The notes under the pieces were generated by a model, which was not told the origin of the DNA, did no database searches, and worked only from the letters and a program-made list of their open reading frames with translations. 64,000 nucleotides of DNA, from assembly GCA_022839785.1 (NCBI GenBank), contig JALHJW010000004.1, positions 1-64,000 of the forward strand. The letters are read 5' to 3'. This stretch comes from Desulfovibrio sp. (GTDB lineage Bacteria > Desulfobacterota > Desulfovibrionia > Desulfovibrionales > Desulfovibrionaceae). Positions 7,495 to 15,344 of the stretch are shown here, piece by piece (the stretch's first letter is position 1; each line of letters opens with the position of its first letter). The position numbers and the translations under genes are program-made.

Positions 7495-8694
7495 GTGTTC
7501 GACTCATCCTTGCTCGACAAATATGCCCGCGTGCTCCTGTGGGGGCTCGCCGTCTCGCGCCGGGAGAAGCTTCCGCCGGGCGCGCCTGTGCTGGTGCGCT
7601 ACGATCCCTCGGCGTTGCCCCTGGCCGAGGCCGTCTTCCGCGCGCTGCTGGAGCAGGGGAGCAATCCCGTGCCGCGCGCCACCATGTCTCCGGTCATGGA
7701 GACGGACCTCTACAGCCTGGCGCGTTTCAACCAACTGCGCTTCGTGCCGCCGGGCGAGGAAGAGTTGATGCGGGGGCTGGCGGGCGGCATCTACCTCCTG
7801 GCCCCGGACTCCCTGACCCACCTGTGCCATGTGGCCCCGGAGGACATCGCGGCCCGCCAACTGGCCCTGCGTCCTTTGCGCGACATCCTGGACCGCCAGG
7901 AGGAGCTGGGCCGCTTCGGCTGGACCCTGGCCCTCTATCCCACCGCCACCCTGGCGGGCCATGCGGGCCAGAACCTTGAGGACTACGCGGCGCGCATCGC
8001 CGACGCCTGCCTTCTGGGCTTTTCCGAGCCGGAGAAGGAGTGGGCCCGGATCTGGAATGAGGTGCAGGAGATCAAGGCCTGGCTCACGGGCATGCGCATC
8101 GAGTCGCTGCACGTGGAGTCGGCGGGCGTCGACCTCACCGTGGGGCTTGGCGCGCAGCGGCGCTGGCTCGGCGTGACCGGGCACAACGTCCCGAGTTTCG
8201 AAATCTACACCTCGCCCGACAACCACGCGGTGCAGGGAACCTTCTTCGCGGACCAGCCCTCCTTCCGCAGCGGCAACATCGTCAAGGGCGTGCGCCTCAC
8301 GTTCAAGCAGGGTGTGGCCGTGGAGCTTACGGCCGAGCAGGGGGAGGGATTCGCCCAGCGCCAGATCGCCATGGACGCTGGGGCGCGCAGGGTGGGGGAG
8401 TTCTCGCTCACCGACCGGCGCTTCTCGCGCATAGACAGCTTCATGGCCCACACCCTCTACGATGAGAATTTCGGAGGGCCGCACGGCAACTGCCACATCG
8501 CGCTGGGCATGTCCTATTCCGACACCTTCGACGGCGATCCGGCCATCCTGAACGAGGACCTGAAGCGGGAGATGGGCTTCAACGTCTCGGCCCTGCACTG
8601 GGACCTTGTGAACACGGAGGACAAGCGGGTTACGGCCCGGCTGCCCGGCGGCGCGAAGCGCGTGATTTACGAGGGGGGGCAGTTCGCCTGTTGA
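7495..8694 (+). CDS. M29-family metallo-aminopeptidase
   Basis: A 399-aa protein of the aminopeptidase T/thermophilic metalloprotease family. I prefer the GTG at 7495 because GGGAGG lies 4-5 nt upstream and it gives the usual N-terminus MFDSSLLDKYARVLLWGL; an in-frame ATG at 7474 is an alternative. Metal-ligand motifs are visible: NVPSFEIYTSPD (Glu), VGEFSL (Glu), and the block HTLYDENFGGPHGNCHIALG with its His and Asp residues. Members bind two metals and remove N-terminal residues from peptides. The gene closely follows dinB. Confidence 0.93.
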   Translation: MFDSSLLDKYARVLLWGLAVSRREKLPPGAPVLVRYDPSALPLAEAVFRALLEQGSNPVPRATMSPVMETDLYSLARFNQLRFVPPGEEELMRGLAGGIYLLAPDSLTHLCHVAPEDIAARQLALRPLRDILDRQEELGRFGWTLALYPTATLAGHAGQNLEDYAARIADACLLGFSEPEKEWARIWNEVQEIKAWLTGMRIESLHVESAGVDLTVGLGAQRRWLGVTGHNVPSFEIYTSPDNHAVQGTFFADQPSFRSGNIVKGVRLTFKQGVAVELTAEQGEGFAQRQIAMDAGARRVGEFSLTDRRFSRIDSFMAHTLYDENFGGPHGNCHIALGMSYSDTFDGDPAILNEDLKREMGFNVSALHWDLVNTEDKRVTARLPGGAKRVIYEGGQFAC

Positions 8695-8741
8695 GCCGGG
8701 CGTGAAAAAAAGCCGTCTGGGGCCTTGGCAGCCGGGGGGTT

Positions 8742-8759
8742 TTGTGATAAATGTCACAA
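8742..8759. promoter_or_regulatory. HcpR/CRP-FNR-type operator upstream of ppaC
   Basis: TTGTGATAAATGTCACAA is a perfect palindrome of the form TTGTGA-N6-TCACAA, 54 nt before the ppaC start. Comparative genomics has assigned this pattern in Desulfovibrio to the CRP/FNR-family regulator HcpR, whose regulon includes sulfate-reduction genes. Assignment to HcpR rather than another CRP-like protein is inference. Confidence 0.7.
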
Positions 8760-8812
8760 TTGTTCTTTCCCGGTAAGGTAACAAGACACCCAGTCATTTT
8801 GAGGAGGAGATC

Positions 8813-9739
8813 ATGGCTATCATTGCTGTTGGTCACAAGAACCCGGATACCGACACCATCGTGTCGTCCATCGCCATCGCCGACCTGTACAAGAAAGCGT
8901 ACGGCAAGGACACCAAGGCCGTGGCCCAGGGCGCGGTGAACCCCGAGTCCAAGTTCGTGCTCGACAAGTTCGGCCTGGCCGCCCCCGAGATCGTGACCGA
9001 CGCCACCGGTCAGCAGATCATCCTGGTCGACCACTCCGACCTGGCCCAGTCCCTGGCCAACCTGGACAAGGGCGAGATCGTGGCCATCGTCGACCACCAC
9101 AAGCTGGGCGACGTGACCACCACCAACCCCCTTGAGATGTGGGTGTGGCCCGTGGGCTGCTCCTGCACCGTGATCAAGGGCATGTACGACTTCTTCAAGG
9201 TCGAGATCCCCAAGGGCATCGCGGGCGGCATGATGTGCGCCATCCTTTCCGACACCGTCATGTTCAAGTCCCCCACCTGCACCGACGCCGACAAGAAGGC
9301 CGTCGAGGCGCTGGCCAAGATCGCGGGCGTGACGGACTACATGTCCATCGGCGTCGACATGTTCAAGGTGAAGTCCGCGGTGGACGGCACCCCCATGGTC
9401 GAGCTGCTCAACCGCGACTACAAGGACTTCGACATGTCCGGCAAGAAGGTCGGCATCGGCCAGCTGGAAGTCGTGGACCTGTCCATCCTGACCCCGTACA
9501 AGGACGGCCTGTACGCCGAGATGGAGAAGGCCAAGAAGGCCGGCGGCAACCACTCCGTGTTCCTGCTGCTGACCGACATCATGAAGGAAGGCTCCGAGAT
9601 GCTCTGCCTGACCGACGACCCGTCCGTGGTCGAGAAGGCCTTCGGCAAGAAGATCGAGGGCAAGAGCGTGTGGCTGGACGGCGTGCTCTCCCGCAAGAAG
9701 CAGGTCGTGCCCCCGTTCGAGAAGGCCTTCAAGGGCTAG
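8813..9739 (+). CDS. ppaC: Manganese-dependent inorganic pyrophosphatase
   Basis: A 308-aa DHH-family (class C) pyrophosphatase; GAGGAG precedes the ATG. The N-terminal AVGHKNPDTDTIVSS provides H8, D12 and D14 as metal ligands, and IVDHHKLGD is the DHH motif. The DHHA2 domain with SRKKQ near the C-terminus binds substrate. It hydrolyses PPi to phosphate. In sulfate reducers this pulls the ATP sulfurylase reaction toward APS. It is monocistronic, with an HcpR-type palindrome upstream and a strong terminator downstream. Codon use is noticeably uniform (GTC, AAG, GGC), consistent with high expression. Confidence 0.97.
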   Translation: MAIIAVGHKNPDTDTIVSSIAIADLYKKAYGKDTKAVAQGAVNPESKFVLDKFGLAAPEIVTDATGQQIILVDHSDLAQSLANLDKGEIVAIVDHHKLGDVTTTNPLEMWVWPVGCSCTVIKGMYDFFKVEIPKGIAGGMMCAILSDTVMFKSPTCTDADKKAVEALAKIAGVTDYMSIGVDMFKVKSAVDGTPMVELLNRDYKDFDMSGKKVGIGQLEVVDLSILTPYKDGLYAEMEKAKKAGGNHSVFLLLTDIMKEGSEMLCLTDDPSVVEKAFGKKIEGKSVWLDGVLSRKKQVVPPFEKAFKG

Positions 9740-9760
9740 TTTCCGAACCAAGCGCAGCAC

Positions 9761-9791
9761 AGCCCGCCCGGGTCTCCGGGCGGGCTTTTTT
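9761..9791 (+). terminator. Intrinsic terminator of ppaC
   Basis: An 11-bp stem, AGCCCGCCCGG/CCGGGCGGGCT, with loop GTCT is followed by a T run, 21 nt after the ppaC stop. Confidence 0.92.
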
Positions 9792-9912
9792 CATTTGCGG
9801 CCGGGCGCGTTTTTTGGGGCGGCGCATTGCCCGTGAGGGCGGGAAGGGATACAAGCGGTGAGGCCCGACGTTGACTGAGCGTCCAAGGGGCCGGTCTTCA
9901 TGGGAGGTGTTC

Positions 9913-10887
9913 ATGTCCAGGCCCCATGTCTACGTCACCCGCCGCATTCCCGATGCAGGTCTGCGACTTCTCGAAGCCGTCTGCGAGGTCCGCGTCAATC
10001 CCGAGGACAGGCCGCTGTCCCGGGCCGAGCTGCTGGCCGCCGTGGCCCAGGCCGACGGCGTGATCGGCCTGCTCACGGACCGCATCGACGCCGAATTCTT
10101 CGAGGCGGCACAGCGTCTGAAAGGCTACGCCAACTACGCCGTGGGTTTCGACAACATCGACGTGGCCGAGGCCACGCGGCGGCGCATTCCGGTTTCCAAC
10201 ACCCCGGACGTGCTCACCCTGGCAACGGCCGAGCTGGCCTGGGCCCTGCTCTTCGCCGTGGCCCGCCGCGTGGTGGAGACGGACGCGGCGATGCGTTCGG
10301 GCGCGTGGTCCGGCTGGGGACCGTTGCAGTTCATCGGCCTGGACGTGACGGGCAAGACGCTAGGCCTCTTCGGAGCGGGCCGCATCGGGCTGGCCATGGC
10401 CCGCATGGCGCAGGGCTTCGCCATGCCCATCCTCTACTGCAACCGTTCGCCCAATCCGGCCATGGAGGAACTCGGCGCGCGCCGCGTCTCCTTCGAGGAA
10501 TTGCTGGCCGCGTCCGACTTCATCAGCATCCATTCGCCCCTCACGCCCCAGACGCGGCACGTCTTCGACCACGCCGCCTTTTCGCGCATGAAGCGCACGG
10601 CCGTGCTCGTCAACACGGCGCGCGGGCCGGTGATCAAGGAGGACGACCTCGTGGCCGCCCTGCGTGAGGGGCTGATCGCGGGCGCGGGGCTGGACGTCTA
10701 CGAGTTCGAGCCGCGCATGGCCGAGGGGCTGGCCGCCTGCGCCAACGCCGTGCTCCTGCCGCACGTCGGCTCGGCCACGCATTCGGCGCGCAACGGCATG
10801 GCCGAACTGGCGGCGCAAAACCTTCTGGCTATGCTGCGGGGCGATCGGCCGCCCACCATCCTCAATCCCGACGTTCTGGACCGATGA
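9913..10887 (+). CDS. D-2-hydroxyacid dehydrogenase (glyoxylate/hydroxypyruvate reductase type)
   Basis: A 324-aa NAD(P)-dependent enzyme. The ATG at 9913 is preceded by GGGAGG at 5 nt. The N-terminal substrate domain includes NYAVGFDNIDV. The Rossmann motif is GLFGAGRIGLAMA (about 150-162). The catalytic trio is Arg in NTARGPVIK, the downstream Glu, and His in LLPHVGSATH. This family reduces glyoxylate or hydroxypyruvate to glycolate or D-glycerate. The next gene is glycerate kinase with overlapping translation context, which favours a hydroxypyruvate-to-glycerate role. Exact substrate is inferred. Confidence 0.92.
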   Translation: MSRPHVYVTRRIPDAGLRLLEAVCEVRVNPEDRPLSRAELLAAVAQADGVIGLLTDRIDAEFFEAAQRLKGYANYAVGFDNIDVAEATRRRIPVSNTPDVLTLATAELAWALLFAVARRVVETDAAMRSGAWSGWGPLQFIGLDVTGKTLGLFGAGRIGLAMARMAQGFAMPILYCNRSPNPAMEELGARRVSFEELLAASDFISIHSPLTPQTRHVFDHAAFSRMKRTAVLVNTARGPVIKEDDLVAALREGLIAGAGLDVYEFEPRMAEGLAACANAVLLPHVGSATHSARNGMAELAAQNLLAMLRGDRPPTILNPDVLDR

Positions 10888-10919
10888 CGGCCGGTTCGCG
10901 CCGCACACGGAGTTCCGAG

Positions 10920-12281
10920 ATGACCCATGAAGCCTTGGGCCACGCGGAGGCCATCTTCCGCGCGGGCCTTGACCGCGTCGATCCGCTGCGCATGATGGAG
11001 CGGGTGCTGTCCCTGGATGGCGACGTGCTGAGCGTGACCACGGAGCGCGAGCGCTTCGCCTACGATCTTTCGGGCTATCGCCGCATCCTGGTTCTGGGCG
11101 CGGGCAAGGCCTCGGCGCGCATGGCGCTGGGTCTGGAGCGGCTGCTCGGACCGCGCATCGCCGAAGGCGTGGTGGCGGTCAAGGAAGGGCATCTGGAGAC
11201 GCTGTCGCGCATCCGCCTTGTGGAGGCGGCCCATCCCGTGCCGGACGAACGCAGCGCCCGCGCGGCGGAGGAGGTTCTGGAGCTGGCCGGGCGGGCCGGG
11301 GAGGGCGATCTGGTCATCGTCCTGGTCTCGGGCGGCGGTTCGGCCATCCTGGCCGCGCCCTGGCATGCGGACGGGCGGGGCATCACCCTGTCCGACAAGC
11401 AGGAGGTGACCAGGGCGCTGCTGTCCTCGGGCGCGACCATCCAGGAGGTCAACTGCGTGCGCAAGAAGCTCTCCCTGATCAAGGGCGGGCGGCTGGCGCA
11501 GGCCATGGGCCGGGCCGAGTTCCTGAGCCTGATCCTTTCCGACGTCATCGGCGATGACCTGGACGCCATCGCCAGCGGTCTGACCGTGCCGGACGGCACC
11601 ACGAGCTGCGACGCCCTGGAGGTGGTCACGCGCCACGGTCTCATCGGCAGGATACCCGCGGCCGCCGAGGCCGTGCTGCGCGACGGGGCCAACGGCGTCA
11701 TTCCGGACACGCCCAAGGCGGGCGACCCGGCCTTCGCGCGCTCGCGCACCGTGCTCATCGGCACCAACTTCCAGGCCCTGTTGGCCGCGGCGGACAAGGC
11801 GCGGGTCCTCGGCTACAACACGCTGCTCCTGACCTCCCACCTCACGGGCGAGGCGCGCGAGCTGGCGGGCCTCTTCCTCGGCCTGGCCAAGGACGTGGCC
11901 CAGCACGGCGTGCCCGTGCCGCGCCCGGCCTGCGTCATCGCGGGCGGGGAGACCACGGTGACGCTGCGCGGGCAGGGCAAGGGCGGCCGCAACCAGGAGA
12001 TGGCCCTGGCCTACCTGGCCGGACTGGCCCGTTCGCCCAAAGACGCGGAGGGCGCGGTCTTCCTGGCCGCCTCCACGGACGGCAGCGACGGCCCCACGGA
12101 CGCCACCGGGGCCTTTGCCGCGCCCTCGATCTTGGAGGATGGCAGACGGCGCGGCCTCGACCCGGCCCGGTATCTGGCCGAGAACGACGCCTACCACTAT
12201 TTCGAGGCCCTCGGCCGTCTGCTCAAGACCGGGCCGACCAACACCAACGTCTGCGACATCAAGGTGCTGCTGGTTCCGTAG
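10920..12281 (+). CDS. Glycerate 2-kinase (MOFRL family)
   Basis: A 453-aa protein. The ATG at 10920 has GGAG seven bases upstream; an earlier ATG at 10884 overlaps the previous stop but lacks a good site. Motifs of the DUF4147/MOFRL glycerate kinases are present: LVLGAGKASARMA, EAAHPVPDERS, LVSGGGSAILAAP, CVRKKLSLIKGGRLA and the C-terminal GRNQEMALAYL with STDGSDGPTDATGA. It phosphorylates D-glycerate to 2-phosphoglycerate, which enters glycolysis. Together with the upstream reductase it makes a two-step hydroxypyruvate-to-2-phosphoglycerate branch. Confidence 0.94.
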   Translation: MTHEALGHAEAIFRAGLDRVDPLRMMERVLSLDGDVLSVTTERERFAYDLSGYRRILVLGAGKASARMALGLERLLGPRIAEGVVAVKEGHLETLSRIRLVEAAHPVPDERSARAAEEVLELAGRAGEGDLVIVLVSGGGSAILAAPWHADGRGITLSDKQEVTRALLSSGATIQEVNCVRKKLSLIKGGRLAQAMGRAEFLSLILSDVIGDDLDAIASGLTVPDGTTSCDALEVVTRHGLIGRIPAAAEAVLRDGANGVIPDTPKAGDPAFARSRTVLIGTNFQALLAAADKARVLGYNTLLLTSHLTGEARELAGLFLGLAKDVAQHGVPVPRPACVIAGGETTVTLRGQGKGGRNQEMALAYLAGLARSPKDAEGAVFLAASTDGSDGPTDATGAFAAPSILEDGRRRGLDPARYLAENDAYHYFEALGRLLKTGPTNTNVCDIKVLLVP

Positions 12282-12282
12282 C

Positions 12283-13077
12283 ATGATCTCCGCGGCCGAC
12301 GTTCTGCGTCTGACGGAAGAGAACCTAGCGGCGCACCTCGCCCACTTGGCGCGCCGCTATCCCGGCGCGCGGGTGGAGGACGGGCCGGAGGTGCTGCTGG
12401 TGGACTCGGGGCTGTGCTGCGAGACCTTCAACAAGGTGGCCCGCGCCCGGGCAAGCGGCGACGCGGCGGCGCTGGTGGCGCGCTGCACGGGACACTTCGC
12501 CGCGTCCGGGAGGCCCTTCGCCTGGTGGCTCGGGCCGGAATCCGGGCTCGGCGTGCTCGATCCCTTTTTGTGTGCGGCAGGCCTTTCCCCCACCGAGGAG
12601 GAGACGGGCATGGCGCTGCGTCTGGACCTGCTGCGGGCCGGGGAGGAGATCCCGGCGGGGCTTGTGCTGCGCCGTTTGCAGACCGTGGGTGATGTGCGGG
12701 CCTTCGCGGCGATCATCGCGGCCAATTGGGAGCCGCCCGACGCCGAGGTGCGGCGTTTTTACGAAACCGTGGCTCCGGCCATGTTCGACATGTCCGGCCC
12801 GTTCCGGGGCTGGCTTGCCCTGCAGGACGGCGAACCCGTGGCTGCGGCCGAAATCTTCCATACGCCGGGCGTGGCCGGAGTGTATTCCGTCTGCACGCTT
12901 GAGTCCTTCCGGCGCAGGGGCGTCGCCAGCACGCTGCTGCACGCCGCCCTGGCGCACGCCCGTACGGAGGGGGCGTGTCTGGCCGTGCTCCAGGCCGCGC
13001 CCGGGGGGCTCGGCGTCTACCGTAGGCTGGGTTTCGAGGAGACGGGCCGCTTCGAGGAATGGACCGTGCGGCCGTGA
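12283..13077 (+). CDS. GNAT-family N-acetyltransferase
   Basis: A 264-aa protein whose ATG follows the glycerate kinase stop by one base. The C-terminal half (about 140-262) is a GNAT domain. VYSVCTLESFRRRGVASTLL is the acetyl-CoA pyrophosphate-binding motif A, and GLGVYRRLGFEE is motif B with the typical Tyr. The N-terminal ~130 residues are not recognised and may set the acceptor. Substrate unknown. Confidence 0.86.
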   Translation: MISAADVLRLTEENLAAHLAHLARRYPGARVEDGPEVLLVDSGLCCETFNKVARARASGDAAALVARCTGHFAASGRPFAWWLGPESGLGVLDPFLCAAGLSPTEEETGMALRLDLLRAGEEIPAGLVLRRLQTVGDVRAFAAIIAANWEPPDAEVRRFYETVAPAMFDMSGPFRGWLALQDGEPVAAAEIFHTPGVAGVYSVCTLESFRRRGVASTLLHAALAHARTEGACLAVLQAAPGGLGVYRRLGFEETGRFEEWTVRP

Positions 13078-13136
13078 GTTCCCGCTTCGAACGATTTCGG
13101 GGAGAAAGGAAGAGAACGGACTGCGGACGGGCTATG

Positions 13137-13170
13137 AAAAGGGGCCGCCGGGCGGATGCCCGGCGGCCCC
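13137..13170 (-). terminator. Intrinsic terminator of dapA (possibly bidirectional)
   Basis: A 13-bp perfect stem, GGGGCCGCCGGGC/GCCCGGCGGCCCC, with a 4-nt loop reads into TTTT on the minus strand, 16 nt after dapA. The GNAT gene converges on it from the other side. Confidence 0.85.
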
Positions 13171-13185
13171 GGTGTTTGTAGGAAT

Positions 13186-14064
13186 CTAGAGCAGACCGCA
13201 GGAGGCGAGGACCGAGCGCAGGCACTCCTCGTTCTTGGCCTCCAGGGGCACCATGGGCAGCCTGAGTTCGGGCCGCATGCGGCCCATCATGGCCAGCGCG
13301 GTCTTGACCGGGATGGGGTTGGTTTCCAGGAACATGGCCCGGCTCAGGGGCTGCGAGGCGTAGTGCAGCTTTTGGGCCGTGGCCAGGTCGCCCGTGAACC
13401 AGGCGTTGCACAGGTCGGCCATCAGCTTGGGCACGATGTTGGAGACCACGGAGATGACGCCGCAGCCGCCGATGGCCAGGGTGGGCAGGACCGTGAAGTC
13501 GTCGCCCGAGAGGACCATGAAGTCCGGACCACAGTATTCCGCGACCTCGGAGATCTGGGTCAGGTTGGCCGTGGCCTCCTTGCAGCCCACCACCTGGGGG
13601 ATGGTCTCCTTGAGCGTGGCCATGGTCCTGGGGAGCACGTTGCAGGCCGTGCGGCCGGGCACGTTGTAGACGATGAAGGGAATGTCCACCTCCGCGGCGA
13701 TGGCCTTGAAGTGCTCGACCAGGCCGCGCTGCGTGGGCTTGTTGTAGTAGGGGGTGATGAGCAGGGCCGCGTCGGCCTTGGCCTCCCAGGCGAAGCGGGT
13801 CAGCTCCACGGCCTCGCGGGTGTTGTTGGAGCCCGCCCCGGCGATGACCGGGACGCGGCCCTTGACCTGATCGACGCAGATGCGCACGACCTGCATGTGT
13901 TCGTCATGGGAAAGGGTGGCCGACTCGCCCGTGGTGCCGCAGGGGACCACGCCGTGGATGCCCTGCTCGATCTGCCATTCGATGTGGGCGCGGTACGCCT
14001 CTTCATCGACCTGGCCGTTCTTGAAGGGCGTCACCAGGGCGGTGAAGGCGCCTTGGAACTGCAT
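13186..14064 (-). CDS. dapA: 4-hydroxy-tetrahydrodipicolinate synthase
   Basis: A 292-aa (beta/alpha)8 aldolase; AAGGAG lies 6 nt before the ATG. Signatures are GTTGESATLSHDEH (substrate-binding Thr pair), the YNVPGRTACN motif with the catalytic Tyr, and VVGCKEATANL carrying the Schiff-base Lys. It condenses pyruvate with aspartate semialdehyde in the lysine/diaminopimelate pathway. It is the last gene of the minus-strand run and lies 28 nt after the selenoprotein gene. lysC, which feeds the same pathway, is about 20 kb away. Confidence 0.97.
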   Translation of the reverse strand: MQFQGAFTALVTPFKNGQVDEEAYRAHIEWQIEQGIHGVVPCGTTGESATLSHDEHMQVVRICVDQVKGRVPVIAGAGSNNTREAVELTRFAWEAKADAALLITPYYNKPTQRGLVEHFKAIAAEVDIPFIVYNVPGRTACNVLPRTMATLKETIPQVVGCKEATANLTQISEVAEYCGPDFMVLSGDDFTVLPTLAIGGCGVISVVSNIVPKLMADLCNAWFTGDLATAQKLHYASQPLSRAMFLETNPIPVKTALAMMGRMRPELRLPMVPLEAKNEECLRSVLASCGLL

Positions 14065-14092
14065 GACTGACTCCTTTGCGCGTGGGAGGTTG

Positions 14093-14956
14093 CTATTTCC
14101 CGACGCCCGCGAGCAGGGCGGCCGTGTCAGGGTCGTCCCTGACGTCGTCCTTGAGGGGGACGACGTCGAAGCGCACGTTGGCGTCCTTCTGCCACTTGAA
14201 TGCCGGGTCCTTGCCGGGCATGGCCAATATCTCTATGCGGCCCACCGCCTTGCCCTCGGCGTAGGGTCTGACCCAGAGGGTCTTGTCGAAGGCTGCGAAC
14301 AGGCCTGGAGCGCCGCGCCCCTTGCCGCTGCCCACCAGGATGTGGAAGGCACCGTCCGCACGCCCGGCCAGGAGCTGTTCCGCGTCCACGCCCCAGGGCG
14401 AGAGTCCGACCACGAGGTCGGCCTGCGCCCGCAGGGCGCGGGCGGCGGCAGAGGCCTTGGCGAACTGCGCCTCGCTGGGCGCGGGCGTGGTCAGCTCCGG
14501 AAGCAGGAGCAGGCCCACTGTCCCCGCCGCGGTTGCAATGAGCCGCGTCTCCATGCCCGTGGAGGCGATGAAGCCCGCTGGCGCAGGGATGCCGGCCGCG
14601 TCCATGGCGGCGCGTTCCGCAGCCAACAGTTGTCCGGCCTGGTAGCCGAGTTTCGCGTAGGCCGCGGCCAGCGCGCGCAACACATCCGGCGGCGGCAGCC
14701 TGCCGTTTTCCGCCGCGAATTCCCAGGCCCCCGCCAGCTTGAGCAGTCTGCCCGTCCTGGCGCTTTCCGCCTGTCTGAAGTATCCGGCCCGCCGGGCCAG
14801 CCCCCCGAGGGTGGTCTGCTCTCAGGAGGGACACGGCTTGTACTCGCCGAACGACTTGCCGGTGTAGAGCAGCGTCAGAACGGGCTCTGCCCGTCCGTGG
14901 ACGGGCAGGGCCAGGAGCAGCGCGAGGGCCAGAAGAAGCAGCGATGAACGGCCCAT
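14093..14956 (-). CDS. UshA-like selenoprotein with in-frame UGA (Sec45)
   Basis: Reading from the ATG at 14956 gives a signal peptide (about 1-23, LLLLALALLLALP), then VLTLLYTGKSFGEYKPCPS, a TGA codon (14822-14824), and EQTTLGGLARRAGYF, open for a further 242 codons. The total is 287 residues with selenocysteine at position 45. The context PCPSU...GGLARR matches the UshA-like (seleno)protein group, in which the last position of CPxC/CPxU is Cys or Sec. A GC-rich hairpin starts 21 nt after the UGA, with a loop beginning in G, as in bacterial SECIS elements. A caller ignoring recoding would start at the internal GTG at 14683 and lose the signal peptide and redox motif. The gene follows HU by one base and may be translationally coupled. 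Likely periplasmic; reaction unknown. Confidence 0.82.
14784..14800 (-). promoter_or_regulatory. Candidate bacterial SECIS hairpin
   Basis: On the mRNA, CTGGCCC-GGC-GGGCCGG forms a 7-bp stem (one G-U) with a GGC loop. The loop begins 28 nt after the UGA. This falls in the 16-37 nt window, with G in the first loop positions, described for bacterial SECIS elements. The region also encodes protein, so the fold may be partly coincidental. Confidence 0.5.
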
Positions 14957-14957
14957 G

Positions 14958-15233
14958 CTACTTGTTCAGGTAATCCTTAAGCTCCTTGCCGGGGCGGAAG
15001 AAGGGCAGCCGTTTCGCAGGAACGTCCACCAGGGAGCCGGTCTTGGGGTTGCGGCCGGTGTAGCCCTGGTAGTCCTTGACCTTGAAGCTGCCGAAACCGC
15101 GGATCTCGACGCGGTCGCCGCTGACCAGCGAATCCTTGATGGAGTCGACGAAGGCGTTGACGATCACCGCCGCCTCATCGACGTGGAGTTCCTTCTTCTC
15201 CGCCAGCTTCTTGATCAGTTCGCTCTTGTTCAT
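14958..15233 (-). CDS. HU-family DNA-binding protein
   Basis: A 91-aa histone-like protein. N-terminal MNKSELIKKLAEK helices, central VEIRGFGSFKVKDYQGYTGR and the beta-arm GRNPKTGSLVDVPAKR with its Pro-containing tip are the HU/IHF signature; RPGKELKDYLN closes the fold. It binds and bends DNA as a dimer. It lies between the FlhG-like gene and the selenoprotein gene. The 111-bp gap upstream suggests its own promoter, which I cannot define. Confidence 0.96.
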   Translation of the reverse strand: MNKSELIKKLAEKKELHVDEAAVIVNAFVDSIKDSLVSGDRVEIRGFGSFKVKDYQGYTGRNPKTGSLVDVPAKRLPFFRPGKELKDYLNK

Positions 15234-15344
15234 GGCCTGCCACCTTTTAAGGTTATCCCCCGCGCGGGCGGGAGGGGAATGACATGTTTTCGGGTATTTC
15301 GACGCTGCACACAGTGCCCAAACTGCCGTGTCCTCGTCAAGCCC

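Noticed and set aside
14093..14683. A separate 196-aa gene starting at the internal GTG 14683
   Set aside because: The upstream segment is in frame, has a signal peptide and a conserved-looking redox motif, and is interrupted only by one UGA; a selenoprotein explains the whole better. Pseudogene remains the alternative.
15234..15344. Sigma-54 promoter before HU (GGGCAC...TGC)
   Set aside because: The spacing between the GG and GC elements is about 8, not the required 10.
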